DNA of 64,000 nt from Cognatilysobacter xinjiangensis (GCF_014651995.1 NZ_BMXY01000001.1:620001-684000), one strand, 5' to 3'. Positions 1-9,453 are shown, counted from the first letter of the stretch. The notes: a model not told the origin generated them from the letters alone. A program made the numbers and translations.

Positions 1-2
1 AA

Positions 3-59
3 TGGGCGCCGTACGCGGCGCAGCTGCAGCCGTTGATCGACGCGCTGCGCATGTCCTGA
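3..59 (+). CDS. C-terminal end of an unidentified protein (partial)
   Basis: An open frame enters from the left edge and stops at TGA 57-59, reading WAPYAAQLQPLIDALRMS. Codon choice (G/C at nearly all third positions) fits the neighbouring genes. Eighteen residues are too few to name a family. It would be convergent with tsf and would share the hairpin at 86-111 as a terminator. It could be a chance open frame. Confidence 0.3.
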   Translation, partial: WAPYAAQLQPLIDALRMS

Positions 60-85
60 CGCGGCAGGCGCGACCCCGAAGCGAA

Positions 86-111
86 AAAGGCCGCGATCTC
101 TCGCGGCCTTT
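86..111 (-). terminator. Rho-independent terminator after tsf
   Basis: A perfect 11-bp stem (AAAGGCCGCGA with TCGCGGCCTTT) closes a TCTC loop. Read on the minus strand, the stem is followed by a run of T (complement of 84-88), just 21 nt past the tsf stop. The plus-strand side is followed by TTTCCGTTT, so it may also stop transcription arriving from the left edge. Confidence 0.85.
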
Positions 112-131
112 CCGTTTCGCTTTCGGATGGA

Positions 132-1001
132 TCAGGCCAGACCGGCCTGCTTCATCACTTCCGCCGCGAAGTCGTCGGTCTGCTTCTCGATGCCTTCGCC
201 GACGGCGAGGCGGACGAAGTTGACCACTTCGGCGCCTGCGGACTTCAGCGCCTGCTCGACGGTGCTGTTGGTGTCGAGCACGTAGGCCTGGCCGGTGAGG
301 CACATCTCGTTGACGGTCTTGTTGACCTTGCCCGAGATCATCTTCTCGAGGATTTCCTGCGGCTTGCCGGTGTCCTTCACCTGGGCCAGCGCGATTTCCT
401 TTTCCTTCGCCACGAAATCGGCCGGGACGTGCGCCGGCGAGATGTACGGCGGGTTCATTGCGGCGACGTGCATCGCGAGGCCGCGGGCCAGCTCGGCGTT
501 GCCGCCCTTGAGCTCGACGATCACGCCGATGCGACCGCCGTGGACGTAGGCGGCGAGGGTGTTCGCGCTGTCGATGCGGGCGAGGCGACGGACCTGCACG
601 TTCTCGCCGACCTTGGCGATGACGGCGGCGCGGGCTTCCTCGACGGTCTCGCCGGACGCGAGCTTGGTCGCCTTGAGCGCCTCGACGTCCTGCGCGGCGA
701 GCGCGGCCTGGCCGACGGTCTCGACGAAGTTCAGGAAGTTGGTGTCCTTGGCGACGAAGTCGGTCTCCGAGTTCACCTCGACCAGCACCGCGGAGCCTTC
801 GCCCTGGGCGGCGACGATGCGGCCCTCGGCGGCGATGCGGCTGGCCTTCTTGTCGGCCTTGGCGAGACCGGTCTTGCGCAGCCAGTCGGCCGCCGCCTCG
901 ATGTCGCCGTTGTTCTCGGTGAGTGCCTTCTTGCACTCCATCATGCCGGCGCCGGTGCGCTCGCGCAGTTCCTTCACCTGGGAAGCAGTGATCTCTGCCA
1001 T
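132..1001 (-). CDS. tsf: Elongation factor Ts
   Basis: This cytosolic factor exchanges GDP for GTP on EF-Tu during translation elongation. The 289-residue product begins [19 protein letters not shown] and carries the family signature GMMECKKAL near residues 19-27. The TDFVAKD segment is the part that contacts the EF-Tu nucleotide site. The length matches proteobacterial EF-Ts of about 283-293 residues. The ATG at 1001 was chosen because homology starts there; 25 further codons upstream are open but unlike the family. It follows rpsB with a 129-nt gap holding a hairpin, the usual rpsB-tsf operon order, and ends at a strong terminator. pyrH and frr, often next in this lineage, are not downstream here. 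Confidence 0.98.
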   Translation of the reverse strand: MAEITASQVKELRERTGAGMMECKKALTENNGDIEAAADWLRKTGLAKADKKASRIAAEGRIVAAQGEGSAVLVEVNSETDFVAKDTNFLNFVETVGQAALAAQDVEALKATKLASGETVEEARAAVIAKVGENVQVRRLARIDSANTLAAYVHGGRIGVIVELKGGNAELARGLAMHVAAMNPPYISPAHVPADFVAKEKEIALAQVKDTGKPQEILEKMISGKVNKTVNEMCLTGQAYVLDTNSTVEQALKSAGAEVVNFVRLAVGEGIEKQTDDFAAEVMKQAGLA

Positions 1002-1092
1002 GGGCGTAGCCTCATTCGTATGGGGAGGATGTCCCGCTGGGCGGGACGACGTGCAGGCGCCGACGGCGGCTGTCACGCGAAACTCTTGACCG

Positions 1093-1119
1093 CGGCGGCC
1101 ACGGATTCCGTGGCCGCCG
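1093..1119 (-). promoter_or_regulatory. rpsB-tsf intercistronic hairpin, possible attenuator
   Basis: CGGCGGCCACGGA (1093-1105) is fully complementary to 1107-1119, giving a very stable GC-rich hairpin with a minimal loop, placed 12 nt after the rpsB stop. On the minus strand it is followed by GCGGTCAAGAGTTTCGCG, with only a short T run. A partial terminator or processing site lowering tsf relative to rpsB is plausible; E. coli also has a structured rpsB-tsf spacer. The role is inferred. Confidence 0.6.
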
Positions 1120-1130
1120 GGTGGAACCGC

Positions 1131-1958
1131 TTACTCGGCGGCCGGGGCCGGAGCGTCGGCCTTGCGCGGGGCGCCCTTCTTGGCCGGCGCGCGGCGCGGA
1201 CCCTTGCGGTCCTCGGCGCCTTCGCCGCCCTCGGCGTTCGCGAAGTCTTCTTCGCGGACCGACGCGGCCTGCGGCGCGGCAGCCTTGCCCTCCAGCACGG
1301 CTTCGGCGGCGGCACGGGCGTACAGCTGCACGGCGCGGATGGCGTCGTCGTTGCCCGGGATCGCGTAGTCGACCAGCTCCGGGTCGTAGTTGGTGTCGAC
1401 GACGGCGACGACCGGGATGCCGAGCTTCTTGGCTTCCTTGATCGCGATGTCCTCATGGCCGATGTCGATCACGAAGATCGCGTCGGGCAGGCGGTTCATC
1501 TCCTTGATGCCGCCCAGCGAGGCTTCCAGCTTGTCGCGCTCGCGGCGCAGGCCCAGCACTTCGTGCTTGACCAGCTTCTGGAACGTGCCGTCGGTCTCGG
1601 CGGCCTCGAGCTCCTTCAGGCGCTGCACCGACTGCTTGACCGTGCGGAAGTTGGTCAGCGTGCCGCCCAGCCAACGCTGGTTCATGTACGGCATGCCGCA
1701 CAGCTCGGCCGCTTCCTTGATCGCCTCGCGCGCCGAGCGCTTGGTGCCGAGGAACAGGATCATGCCGCGACGCTGCGCGACGCCCGAGAGGAAGTTCATC
1801 GCGTCGTTGAAGAGCGGAACGGTCTTCTCGAGGTTGATGATGTGGATCTTGCCGCGGGCGCCGAAGATGTACGGGCCCATCTTCGGGTTCCAGTAGCGGG
1901 TCTGGTGGCCGAAATGGACGCCGGCTTCCAGCATCTGGCGCATGGTGATCTGGGGCAT
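1131..1958 (-). CDS. rpsB: 30S ribosomal protein S2
   Basis: S2 is a structural protein of the small ribosomal subunit. The 275-residue product starts [20 protein letters not shown], the classic S2 N-terminus, followed by [24 protein letters not shown]. The later segment [19 protein letters not shown] is also conserved. The last 45 or so residues are a low-complexity Ala/Lys/Glu tail ([19 protein letters not shown]) beyond the usual S2 core of about 240 residues. The ATG at 1958 is preceded on the minus strand by TGGAG at a good ribosome-binding distance. A promoter-like pair and a structured leader lie upstream, so autogenous control by S2, known in gammaproteobacteria, is likely but not shown. 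Confidence 0.98.
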   Translation of the reverse strand: MPQITMRQMLEAGVHFGHQTRYWNPKMGPYIFGARGKIHIINLEKTVPLFNDAMNFLSGVAQRRGMILFLGTKRSAREAIKEAAELCGMPYMNQRWLGGTLTNFRTVKQSVQRLKELEAAETDGTFQKLVKHEVLGLRRERDKLEASLGGIKEMNRLPDAIFVIDIGHEDIAIKEAKKLGIPVVAVVDTNYDPELVDYAIPGNDDAIRAVQLYARAAAEAVLEGKAAAPQAASVREEDFANAEGGEGAEDRKGPRRAPAKKGAPRKADAPAPAAE

Positions 1959-1977
1959 TGCGATAACTCCAGGCGGT

Positions 1978-2030
1978 GGAATCCGGCCGCGGGAAATGGA
2001 GCGGCCGCCCGCGTGGCGGGCATGGATTCC
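1978..2030 (-). ncRNA. Structured rpsB 5' leader (three-way junction), candidate S2 regulatory RNA
   Basis: Three perfectly paired stems fit together: P1 1978-1984 with 2024-2030 (7 bp), P2 1985-1990 with 2001-2006 (6 bp, 10-nt loop) and P3 2007-2012 with 2016-2021 (6 bp, GTG loop). Only bases 2022-2023 are unpaired at the junction. On the minus strand the element ends 19 nt before the rpsB ATG, so the Shine-Dalgarno TGGAG follows it directly. Structured rpsB leaders bound by S2 are known in gammaproteobacteria; equating this element with them is inference. Confidence 0.55.
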
Positions 2031-2182
2031 GGGGTTGGGCCTCCCTGCCGCGTCCGATGTCCGAACCCCGAAGGGCACCCCGGCATCGACGGTGGCGACA
2101 GGTGTGTATTCGCCGGGGAACCGCGGCTGGCGGTGCCCTGCGCCCGGCGTGGGCGGCTCGCGGTGGGCTGCGGAGCCGGAAA

Positions 2183-2211
2183 AGTCTAACCGGGACAGGG
2201 ACTTCGGGCAA
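2183..2211 (-). promoter_or_regulatory. Candidate sigma70 promoter for rpsB-tsf
   Basis: On the minus strand TTGCCC (2211-2206) and TAGACT (2188-2183) are separated by 17 bp, each matching four of six consensus bases. Transcription would start near 2176, giving a leader of roughly 215 nt before the rpsB ATG. This is the only well-spaced pair I found in the 427-bp gap between rpsB and map. The rest of the gap holds no credible small gene. Confidence 0.45.
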
Positions 2212-2373
2212 CCGGCGGTGCCGAACGGCCCCGGGTGGCCCGGGCAGGCTGCGGCACATCGCGTGGGGATACCGCCGCGATGGCAAGTGATTCGACCCGT
2301 CAGGAAAGGTGATGTCGCATGCCGCAGCGCGGACGGTTACGCCACGGGTGCGGCTAGGTCGGGCCCGGCGCGG

Positions 2374-2379
2374 CATAAT
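2374..2379 (+). promoter_or_regulatory. -10 element of map, leaderless-type start
   Basis: CATAAT is followed by six bases (GTCGCG) and then the map ATG at 2386. With initiation about 7 nt past the hexamer, the mRNA would begin at or next to the start codon. No Shine-Dalgarno is present. No clear -35 is seen at 17 bp. Confidence 0.5.
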
Positions 2380-2385
2380 GTCGCG

Positions 2386-3162
2386 ATGCCGATCACGCTC
2401 AAGACCCCCGAAGACATCGAGAAGATGCGCATCGCCGGCCGACTGGCCGCCGAGGTGCTGCAGGTCGTCGCTCCGCACGTCAAACCGGGCGTAACGACCG
2501 AGGAACTCGATCGCATCTGCCACGATCACATCGTCAAGGTGCAGGGCGCGATCCCGGCCAACGTCGGCTACAAGGGCTTTCCGAAGACGGTGTGCACGTC
2601 CGTCAACAACGTGATCTGCCACGGCATCCCGAGCCCCGGCAAGGTCCTGAAGGACGGCGACATCGTCAACATCGACGTGACCGTCATCAAGGACGGCTGG
2701 CATGGCGATACGAGCCGCATGTACTTCGTCGGCACGCCGTCGGTAATGGCCAAGCGCCTGGTCGACGTGACGCGCGAGGCGATGTTCCGCGGCATCCGCA
2801 CGGTCAAGCCGGGCGCGACGCTGGGCGACATCGGCCACGCGATCCAGACGTACGCGGAATCCGAGCGTTTCAGCGTGGTGCGCGAGTACTGCGGCCACGG
2901 CATCGGCAAGATCTACCACGAGGATCCGCAGGTGCTGCACTACGGCAAGCCGGGCGAGGGCCTGGTGCTGAAGCCGGGCATGACCTTCACCATCGAGCCG
3001 ATGATCAACGAGGGCACGCGCCACACGAAGGTGCTGCCGGACGGCTGGACCGTGGTGACCAAGGACCGCAAGCTCTCGGCGCAGTGGGAGCACACCGTCG
3101 CGGTCACCGAGGACGGCGTGGACATCCTCACCCGCGTGCCGGGCGACGACAACGACCTATGA
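2386..3162 (+). CDS. map: Type I methionine aminopeptidase
   Basis: This cytosolic metalloenzyme removes the initiator methionine from nascent proteins. The 258-residue product starts MPITLKTPEDIEKMRIAGRL and shows the metal-site segments NIDVTVIKDGWHGDTSRM (two Asp), HGIGKIYHEDPQ (His), FTIEPMIN (Glu) and AQWEHTVAVTEDG (Glu). The length fits bacterial MetAP Ia of about 260 residues. The ATG at 2386 is chosen because homology begins there and a -10 element lies just upstream. It is divergent from rpsB, and its TGA overlaps the glnD ATG by 4 nt, so translation of the two is probably coupled. Confidence 0.97.
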   Translation: MPITLKTPEDIEKMRIAGRLAAEVLQVVAPHVKPGVTTEELDRICHDHIVKVQGAIPANVGYKGFPKTVCTSVNNVICHGIPSPGKVLKDGDIVNIDVTVIKDGWHGDTSRMYFVGTPSVMAKRLVDVTREAMFRGIRTVKPGATLGDIGHAIQTYAESERFSVVREYCGHGIGKIYHEDPQVLHYGKPGEGLVLKPGMTFTIEPMINEGTRHTKVLPDGWTVVTKDRKLSAQWEHTVAVTEDGVDILTRVPGDDNDL

Positions 3163-5828
3163 GCGGCGCCGCGGCCCTCGACGCCGCGTGGCCCGTTCCC
3201 GATGAGGCTCCCGACGCCGCGTGGATCGCGGCGGCGCGCGCGTGGCTGGCGTCGACCGCCGCGCGCGATGCGGCGACCTTCGATGCCGGCGGCCCCGGGG
3301 TCGACGTCAGGCCGCTGCTCGCGCGTCGCGCGTCGGCGGTCGACGACGTCGTGCGCTCTGCATGGGCGCGGACACTGGGACAGGGTGGCGACGGTGGCGA
3401 GGTGCCGGCGCTGTTCGCCGTCGGCGGCTACGGCCGCGGCGAGCTCTACCCGCAGTCCGACGTCGACCTTCTGGTGCTGCTGGACGAGGCCGCGCAGCCC
3501 GACGCCGCGCCGGAAATCGCGCGCTTCGTGACGCTGCTCTGGGATGCCGGCCTGCCCGTGGGCCATGCCGTGCGTTCGACCGCGCAGTGCCGGGGCAGCG
3601 CCGCCGGGAACATCACCGTGCTCACCGCGATGCTCGAAGCGCGCGCCCTCGCCGCCGTGCCTTCCGCGTCGGAGCGCCTTCTCGATGCCATCGACGAATC
3701 CGAGGTGTGGCCGCCGGCGGCCTTCTTCGCCGCCAAGCGCCAGGAGTTGCGCGAGCGCCATGCGCGGTTCGGCGACACCGCCGACAACCTCGAGCCCAAC
3801 CTCAAGGAAGGCCCGGGCGGCCTGCGCGACCTGCAGACATTGCGCTGGATGGCGCTGCGCGTGCTGCACACGGGCGACCTCGACTCGCTGACCACGCTCG
3901 GGCAGCTCGGCAACGACGAGCACGCCACGCTGCAGCGCCAGCAGGACGTGCTGGCGCGCCTGCGCTATGGACTGCATCTGGTCGCCGCGCGTCGCGAGGA
4001 GCGCCTGCGCTTCGATCACCAGAAGGCGCTGGCCGCGCGCCTGGGCTATGTCGATACGCCGGGCGCGCTCGCCGTCGAACAGATGATGCAGGCCTTCTAC
4101 CGCAGCGCCGGCTTGGTGCAGCGCGTGGGCGAGCGGCTGCTGCAGCGCTTCGAGGAACAGCTCGAAGGCGAGGCCACGCCGGAACCGTTGGACGGCGATT
4201 TCTGCCTGCGTCGCGGCTACCTCGCCGCGGTGTCGAGCGACTGGCCCCGGGACGCATCCGATGTGTTCGCGTTGTTCGCCGCGTGGGCGGCGTACCCGGA
4301 GGGCGACGCCCAGGGCGCCATCCGCGGCCTGCACTCGCATACCGCCCGGGCGCTGGCCGAGTTCCTCGAACGCATGCCCGCGTATGGGAATGCGACGACG
4401 GAGGCGCGCGCAGCCTTCATGGCATTGCTGCGTGGCCGCCAACCCGTGCAGACGCTCACGCGCATGGCGCGCCTGGGGATCCTGGGCCGCTGGATCCCGG
4501 CGTTCGCCAACGTCTCCGGGCGCATGCAGTTCGACCTGTTCCACGTCTACACGGTCGACCAGCACACGCTGGCGGTGCTCGCCAACATCGCCGCGTTCGC
4601 GCGTGGCGGCGACGAACGCTTCTCGCTCGCGCAAGACGTATGGCCGCGCCTTCGCAAGCCCGAGCTCCTGCTGCTGGCCGCGCTGTTCCACGACATCGCC
4701 AAGGGCCGTGGCGGCGATCACTCGCAGCTCGGCGCGGTGGACGCGCGCGCCTTCGGCCAGGCGATGGCGTTGCCGGTCGGCGACGTCGCCACCGTCGAAT
4801 GGCTGGTGGCGCAGCACCTTCTGATGTCGATGACGGCGCAGAAGCAGGACATCGCCGATCCCGAGGTCATTCATGCATTCGCGCAGAAGGTCGGCGACCG
4901 CGAACGGCTCGAACTGCTCTACCTGCTGACCTGCGCCGACATCGCCGGTACCTCGCCCAAGCTGTGGAACGCATGGAAGGACCGGCTGCTTGCCGATCTC
5001 TACACGTCCACGCGGCTCGCGCTGCGCCGCGGGCTGGAACATCCGCTCGAAGCTGACGAGCGTGCCGGCGAAACGCGCGCGACCGCTGCGCGCCTGCTGT
5101 GCGAAGCAGGGGTCGATGATGCCGCGATCGACGCGACGCTCGCGCGCATGCCGGCGATCGGTTTCCAGCGCGGGCGGCCCGACCAGATCGCTTGGCAGGC
5201 ACAGGCGCTTATGGGCCTCGGCGATCGCGATACCTGCGTGGCCGTGCGCGCGCTGGCCGACGCGCGCGCCCTGGAGGTCTTCGTGCACTCGCCCGACCGC
5301 GACGGCCTGTTCGCCGCGATCGTGATCACGCTCGACCGCCTCGGCCTGACCATCGCGCAGGCGCGCGTCCTCGACGGCCCCGCAGCGCGGGTGTTCGACA
5401 GCTTCCAGGTGGTGCCTGCCGACGCGCGCCACCCACCGGCGCCGCAGGACGTCACGCAGCGGCTCGAGGCCGTGCTCGCCGGGCCGCTCGACGCGCTGCG
5501 TCCCGCACGCCGCACGCAGCCGCGCCACCTCAGGCATTTCCGCATCGCGCCGCAGGTCGGCTTCGACCGGCTGGATTCGCCGCCTCGCACGATGCTGAGC
5601 CTCGTCTGCACCGACCGCCCCGGCCTGCTGGCCGACGTCGCGCTGGTGCTGCGCGAGCAGGGGCTGCGCGTGCACGACGCGCGCGTCGCCACCTTCGGCG
5701 AGCGCGCCGAGGACGTGTTCCAGATCACCCGCGTCGACGCCGACGGAACCGACCGTCCGCTCGACGAACCCCACCAGGAGGCGCTGCGCACGGCGCTGCT
5801 CGCCTGCTTCGAAGGAGATTGTCCATGA
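3159..5828 (+). CDS. glnD: Bifunctional PII uridylyltransferase / uridylyl-removing enzyme
   Basis: GlnD is the glutamine sensor of nitrogen control; it adds or removes UMP on PII proteins in the cytosol. The 889-residue product has the nucleotidyltransferase signature [20 protein letters not shown] near residues 88-107. The central HD hydrolase motif reads [15 protein letters not shown]. Two ACT-type segments lie at the C-terminus ([16 protein letters not shown] and [19 protein letters not shown]). The length matches the family (about 870-900). It overlaps map and dapD by 4 nt on each side (ATGA junctions), putting nitrogen sensing in one transcript with diaminopimelate synthesis. No GlnB/GlnK or glutamine synthetase gene is nearby. 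Confidence 0.97.
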   Translation: MSGAAALDAAWPVPDEAPDAAWIAAARAWLASTAARDAATFDAGGPGVDVRPLLARRASAVDDVVRSAWARTLGQGGDGGEVPALFAVGGYGRGELYPQSDVDLLVLLDEAAQPDAAPEIARFVTLLWDAGLPVGHAVRSTAQCRGSAAGNITVLTAMLEARALAAVPSASERLLDAIDESEVWPPAAFFAAKRQELRERHARFGDTADNLEPNLKEGPGGLRDLQTLRWMALRVLHTGDLDSLTTLGQLGNDEHATLQRQQDVLARLRYGLHLVAARREERLRFDHQKALAARLGYVDTPGALAVEQMMQAFYRSAGLVQRVGERLLQRFEEQLEGEATPEPLDGDFCLRRGYLAAVSSDWPRDASDVFALFAAWAAYPEGDAQGAIRGLHSHTARALAEFLERMPAYGNATTEARAAFMALLRGRQPVQTLTRMARLGILGRWIPAFANVSGRMQFDLFHVYTVDQHTLAVLANIAAFARGGDERFSLAQDVWPRLRKPELLLLAALFHDIAKGRGGDHSQLGAVDARAFGQAMALPVGDVATVEWLVAQHLLMSMTAQKQDIADPEVIHAFAQKVGDRERLELLYLLTCADIAGTSPKLWNAWKDRLLADLYTSTRLALRRGLEHPLEADERAGETRATAARLLCEAGVDDAAIDATLARMPAIGFQRGRPDQIAWQAQALMGLGDRDTCVAVRALADARALEVFVHSPDRDGLFAAIVITLDRLGLTIAQARVLDGPAARVFDSFQVVPADARHPPAPQDVTQRLEAVLAGPLDALRPARRTQPRHLRHFRIAPQVGFDRLDSPPRTMLSLVCTDRPGLLADVALVLREQGLRVHDARVATFGERAEDVFQITRVDADGTDRPLDEPHQEALRTALLACFEGDCP

Positions 5829-6742
5829 GCCCACCGGCCAAGAAGACCACCGCGAAGAAGTCCGTCGCGAAGAAGACCGCCCGCCGCAAGGCCGTACCGA
5901 AGGGGCCGGGTGTCGAGGAGCTGAAGTTCGGCATCGACAGCGCCTGGGAGCGTCGCACGATGCTGACGCTCGACGAGATCGACGGTTCGACGCGCCCGCT
6001 GGTCAACCTCGTCATCGACCGCATCGAATCCGGCGAATACCGCGTGGCCGAGCCCGATGGCAAGGGCGGCTGGAAGGTCAACGAGTGGCTGAAGAAGGCC
6101 GTTCTGCTGTACTTCCGCACACAGGACATGGAAGTGATCGATGGTGCGCCCGCGCCGTTCTGGGACAAGGTGCCTGCGCGCTTCCAGGACTTCGACGAGT
6201 CGCAGTTCCGCAAGGCCGGCGTGCGCGTCGTGCCGGGCGCGATCGCGCGTCGCGGCTGCCATATAGCCAAGGACGTCGTGCTGATGCCGAGCTTCGTCAA
6301 TATCGGCGCGTACGTCGGCGAGGGCACGATGGTCGACACCTGGGCGACGGTCGGTTCGTGCGCGCAGATCGGCAAGCACTGCCATCTCTCGGGCGGTGCA
6401 GGCATCGGCGGCGTGCTGGAGCCGCTGCAGGCCACGCCGACGATCATCGAGGATCATTGCTTCATCGGCGCGCGCTCGGAAGTCGTGGAAGGCGTGATCG
6501 TCGGCCACCACTCGGTGATCGGCATGGGCGTGTTTCTCGGGCAGAGCACGCGGATCTACAACCGCATGACCGGCGAGATCAGCTACGGCTACGTGCCGCC
6601 GGGCAGCGTCGTGGTGTCGGGCCAGCTGCCCGCCGCCGACGGCAGCCATTCGCTGTACTGCGCAGTGATTGTCAAGCAAGTCGACGAGAAGACGCGCGGC
6701 AAGACCTCGATCAACGACCTGCTGCGCGGGCTGGCGGACTGA
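5825..6742 (+). CDS. dapD: 2,3,4,5-tetrahydropyridine-2,6-dicarboxylate N-succinyltransferase
   Basis: This enzyme transfers succinyl from succinyl-CoA to tetrahydrodipicolinate, a step in the succinylase route to meso-diaminopimelate and lysine. The 305-residue protein has the left-handed beta-helix core with [20 protein letters not shown] and [19 protein letters not shown], closely matching E. coli DapD (274 residues). The first 28 or so residues are an added basic tail ([18 protein letters not shown]) absent from E. coli. A downstream start would remove the tail, but the ATG at 5825 overlaps the glnD stop (ATGA) after GAAGGAGATTG, a good ribosome site, so the tail is probably translated. 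dapE lies two genes on in the same pathway. Confidence 0.97.
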   Translation: MSPPAKKTTAKKSVAKKTARRKAVPKGPGVEELKFGIDSAWERRTMLTLDEIDGSTRPLVNLVIDRIESGEYRVAEPDGKGGWKVNEWLKKAVLLYFRTQDMEVIDGAPAPFWDKVPARFQDFDESQFRKAGVRVVPGAIARRGCHIAKDVVLMPSFVNIGAYVGEGTMVDTWATVGSCAQIGKHCHLSGGAGIGGVLEPLQATPTIIEDHCFIGARSEVVEGVIVGHHSVIGMGVFLGQSTRIYNRMTGEISYGYVPPGSVVVSGQLPAADGSHSLYCAVIVKQVDEKTRGKTSINDLLRGLAD

Positions 6743-6743
6743 C

Positions 6744-7103
6744 ATGGCGACCACGCTTTACGGCCTCGCCAACTGCGATACCTGCAGGAAGGCGCGCAAC
6801 TGGCTCAAGCGCTTCGACATCGCGCACGACTTCGTCGACTACCGCGACGTGCGGCAGTCGCCCGAGACGCTCGTCGAGTGGAAGGAGAAGCTCGGTGGCT
6901 GGGAGGCGATGGTCAACAAGTCGTCGACGACGTGGCGCGGCCTGCCGCCCGCACGCAAGACGCCGGAATCCGATGCCGAGTGGAAGCTGCTGCTGCGCGA
7001 GTATCCGCAGCTGATTCGCCGCCCGGTGGTCGTGACCGACGACGGCACGGTGACGCAGGGCTTTTCCGACAACGGCTTCAAGAAGCGCTTCGGCATCGGC
7101 TGA
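6744..7103 (+). CDS. ArsC/Spx-family thioredoxin-fold reductase (YffB-like)
   Basis: This is a 119-residue thioredoxin-fold protein of the ArsC/Spx superfamily, beginning MATTLYGLANCDTCRKARNWL. The N-terminal CDTC places a CxxC pair at the active-site cysteine position. The segment RPVVVTDDGTVTQGFSD matches the conserved C-terminal RP-loop of the family. It starts one base after dapD and lies 24 bp before dapE. In E. coli the homologue yffB sits next to dapE, which supports the YffB-like assignment over a true arsenate reductase. No arsenic genes are near. The substrate is unknown; glutathione- or thiol-linked reduction is inferred from the fold. Confidence 0.85.
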   Translation: MATTLYGLANCDTCRKARNWLKRFDIAHDFVDYRDVRQSPETLVEWKEKLGGWEAMVNKSSTTWRGLPPARKTPESDAEWKLLLREYPQLIRRPVVVTDDGTVTQGFSDNGFKKRFGIG

Positions 7104-7127
7104 GCGCAGGCGGCGAGGGAGGTAGGC

Positions 7128-8261
7128 ATGAGCGACGTCCTGGATCTCACCCGTGCGCTGATCGAGCAGCGCTCGCTCACGCCGGACGACGCCGGCTGCC
7201 AGGCGCTTATCGCGGCGCGGCTGGAAGCGGCCGGCCTGCGATGCGAGTCGCTGCCCTTCGGCGACGTCGACAACCTGTGGGCCGTGCACGTCGGCGAAAG
7301 CGAAGGCCCGACGCTGGTGCTGCTCGGCCATACCGATGTCGTACCGCCCGGTCCGATCGAGAGCTGGACCAGTGATCCGTTCAAGCCCGACATCCGCGAC
7401 GGACGCCTGTATGGCCGCGGCGCGGCCGACATGAAGGGCAGCGTCGCGGCCTTCGTCGTGGCGCTGGAACGTTTCGCGAAGGAATATCCCGCCCATCGCG
7501 GCCGCGTGGCGTTGCTGCTGACTTCGGACGAGGAGGGTGTCGCGCTCGATGGGGTGCGCAAGGTCGCCGAGCTGTTCCGCGAACGCGGCGAGCGCATCGA
7601 CTGGTGCATCACCGGCGAGCCGTCGTCGACGGCGAAGCTCGGCGACCTGCTGCGCGTCGGCCGCCGCGGCTCGCTGTCCGCCACGCTCACCGTGCGAGGC
7701 ATTCAGGGCCACGTGGCTTATCCGGAGAAGGCGCGCAACCCCGTGCACGAGGCGATGCCCGCGCTCGCCGAACTCGCCGCGCGTCGCTGGGACGAGGGCT
7801 ACGAGACGTTTCCGCCGACCAGCCTGCAGGTCAGCAACATCCTCGCCGGCACCGGCGCGAACAACGTCATCCCGGGCGAGCTCCAGGTGCTGTTCAACCT
7901 GCGCTACAACCCGCACTGGAACGCGGCGAAGCTCGAAGCCGAGTGCGAGGCGATCATCGGCGCGCACTGCCGCGACTACACCCTCGACTGGCACCGCAGT
8001 GGCGAGCCCTTCTACACGCCGGACGGCGAGCTGCGCCGCGTCTGTCGCGAGGTGCTGACCGCGTTCGCGGGCGCGGCGCCGGAGGAGAGCACGGGCGGCG
8101 GTACGTCCGATGCCCGCTTCATCGCACCGCTGGGCGCGCACTGCGTCGAGATCGGGCCGGTGAACGCGACGATCCACAAGGTCGATGAGCACGTCACCGT
8201 CGACGACCTCGAGCGGTTGCCGGATCTCTATTTCGAGTTGATGCGCCGCCTGCTGGCCTGA
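7128..8261 (+). CDS. dapE: Succinyl-diaminopimelate desuccinylase
   Basis: This cytosolic di-zinc M20 hydrolase cleaves N-succinyl-LL-diaminopimelate to LL-diaminopimelate and succinate. The 377-residue protein shows the metal and catalytic segments [11 protein letters not shown] (His, Asp), [12 protein letters not shown] (Asp), [10 protein letters not shown] (catalytic Glu pair) and, near the C-terminus, [11 protein letters not shown] and [13 protein letters not shown] (His ligand). The length matches E. coli DapE (375). The ATG at 7128 follows GGGAGG at ideal distance. It is the last gene of the tight map-glnD-dapD-arsC-dapE run; together with dapD it covers two steps of the succinylase branch. 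Confidence 0.97.
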   Translation: MSDVLDLTRALIEQRSLTPDDAGCQALIAARLEAAGLRCESLPFGDVDNLWAVHVGESEGPTLVLLGHTDVVPPGPIESWTSDPFKPDIRDGRLYGRGAADMKGSVAAFVVALERFAKEYPAHRGRVALLLTSDEEGVALDGVRKVAELFRERGERIDWCITGEPSSTAKLGDLLRVGRRGSLSATLTVRGIQGHVAYPEKARNPVHEAMPALAELAARRWDEGYETFPPTSLQVSNILAGTGANNVIPGELQVLFNLRYNPHWNAAKLEAECEAIIGAHCRDYTLDWHRSGEPFYTPDGELRRVCREVLTAFAGAAPEESTGGGTSDARFIAPLGAHCVEIGPVNATIHKVDEHVTVDDLERLPDLYFELMRRLLA

Positions 8262-8288
8262 CCTCACCGGCCCTGCACGCGACGCACC

Positions 8289-8294
8289 TAGCAT
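8289..8294 (+). promoter_or_regulatory. -10 element of the exonuclease III gene
   Basis: TAGCAT is followed by seven bases and then the ATG at 8302, with no Shine-Dalgarno between. A leaderless transcript is suggested, as for map and tcdA. No -35 of good match is visible. Confidence 0.35.
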
Positions 8295-8301
8295 CGCGCG
8301 C

Positions 8302-9396
8302 ATGGCCCGGTTGAAGATCGCGACGTTCAACATCAACGGCGTCCGCGCGCGGCAGGACGCGCTGCTGGCGTGGCTGCAGCGCGAGCAGCCCGACGTCGCC
8401 TGCCTGCAGGAACTGAAGGCGCCGGACGAGGCGTTTCCGCAGCGCGCCGTCGAGGCGCTCGGTTACGGCGCGATCTGGCACGGGCAGAAGTCGTGGAACG
8501 GCGTTGCCATCCTCGCGCGTGGCGCGCAGCCCGAGGAACGCCGGCGCGGCCTGCCTGGCGATCCCGACCCGTCGCAGAGCCGTTACCTCGAGGCCGACGT
8601 GAACGGGCTGCGCGTGGCCTGCCTGTACCTGCCCAACGGCAATCCGTGGCCCGGGCCGAAGTTCGACTACAAGCTCGCCTGGTTCGCGCAGTTGCATCGC
8701 CATGCGGCGCGCCTGTTGAAGGACGGCGTGCCCACCGTGCTCTGCGGCGACTTCAACGTCGTGCCGACCGACGAGCTCGACATCTACGACCCGAAGTCCT
8801 GGCGCACCGATGCGCTGTTGCAGCCCGAAAGCCGAGAGGCCTACTTCGCGCTGCTGGAGCAGGGCTGGACCGATTCGATCCGGCAGGTGCACGGGGACGC
8901 GAAGATCTTCACCTTCTGGGACTACTTCCGTCGCCACTGGGAACGCGACGCGGGCCTGCGCATCGACCACCTGCTGCTGAGCCCTCAGCTCGCGCCGATG
9001 CTGCGCGACGCGGGCGTCGATCGCTGGGTGCGCGGCCAGCCAGGCGCGAGCGACCACGCGCCCACGTGGGTGCTGCTGGACAGCGCGGGGGGAGCGAAGC
9101 CCAAACGCAGTGCGTCGACGAAGGCTCCGACCGAACTGGCGACGGCGACGAAGACGGGTGCGAAGAGGTCGAGCGCGTCGACGAACGCGGCCAGGAAGCA
9201 GGCCGGCACGTCTCCTGCGGCTGCCGCAAAGCGCGTGGTTCCCGGATCGGTCTCCGGAAAGACGGCCGCGAAGAAGTCGCCGGTACGAAAGACGGCGACC
9301 ACGAAGACCGCGAAAAAGGCGCCTCGCGCGGGCGCGGCCGTCGCGAAGACCACTGCTGCCGGGGCTCGCCGAAGCGGATCACCGAAGAAGCCTTAG
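8302..9396 (+). CDS. xthA: Exodeoxyribonuclease III with a basic C-terminal tail
   Basis: This is an AP endonuclease / 3'-5' exonuclease of base-excision repair. Residues 1 to about 258 hold the endonuclease-exonuclease-phosphatase fold: KIATFNINGVRAR, CLQELK (metal Glu), LCGDFNVVPTD (Asp/Asn), RIDHLLLS and the closing SDHAPTWVLL (Asp/His). The length of that part equals normal ExoIII. A further 105 or so residues rich in Ala, Lys, Ser and Thr follow, with H1-like repeats such as KTAAKKSPVRKTATTK. The tail probably binds DNA non-specifically; this is inference. The tail shares the frame and base composition of the core, so it is unlikely to come from a read-through error. Confidence 0.93.
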   Translation: MARLKIATFNINGVRARQDALLAWLQREQPDVACLQELKAPDEAFPQRAVEALGYGAIWHGQKSWNGVAILARGAQPEERRRGLPGDPDPSQSRYLEADVNGLRVACLYLPNGNPWPGPKFDYKLAWFAQLHRHAARLLKDGVPTVLCGDFNVVPTDELDIYDPKSWRTDALLQPESREAYFALLEQGWTDSIRQVHGDAKIFTFWDYFRRHWERDAGLRIDHLLLSPQLAPMLRDAGVDRWVRGQPGASDHAPTWVLLDSAGGAKPKRSASTKAPTELATATKTGAKRSSASTNAARKQAGTSPAAAAKRVVPGSVSGKTAAKKSPVRKTATTKTAKKAPRAGAAVAKTTAAGARRSGSPKKP

Positions 9397-9453
9397 GCGG
9401 GCAGCGTCCGCCGAGAAAGCTGCTGGCTCGCGCACGCACGAACGAAACGCGCG

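Noticed and set aside
429..2189. Long open frame on the plus strand opposite tsf and rpsB
   Set aside because: The minus strand encodes two textbook ribosomal/translation genes; the plus frame is low-complexity and a by-product of high GC content.
2940..5834. 964-codon open frame on the minus strand opposite glnD
   Set aside because: glnD is complete with all motifs; the opposing frame has no recognisable domain and extreme Arg/Ala/Gln content.
6744..7103. Arsenate reductase as the role of the ArsC-family gene
   Set aside because: Sequence and position next to dapE match the YffB subgroup, and there are no arsenic-resistance genes nearby.
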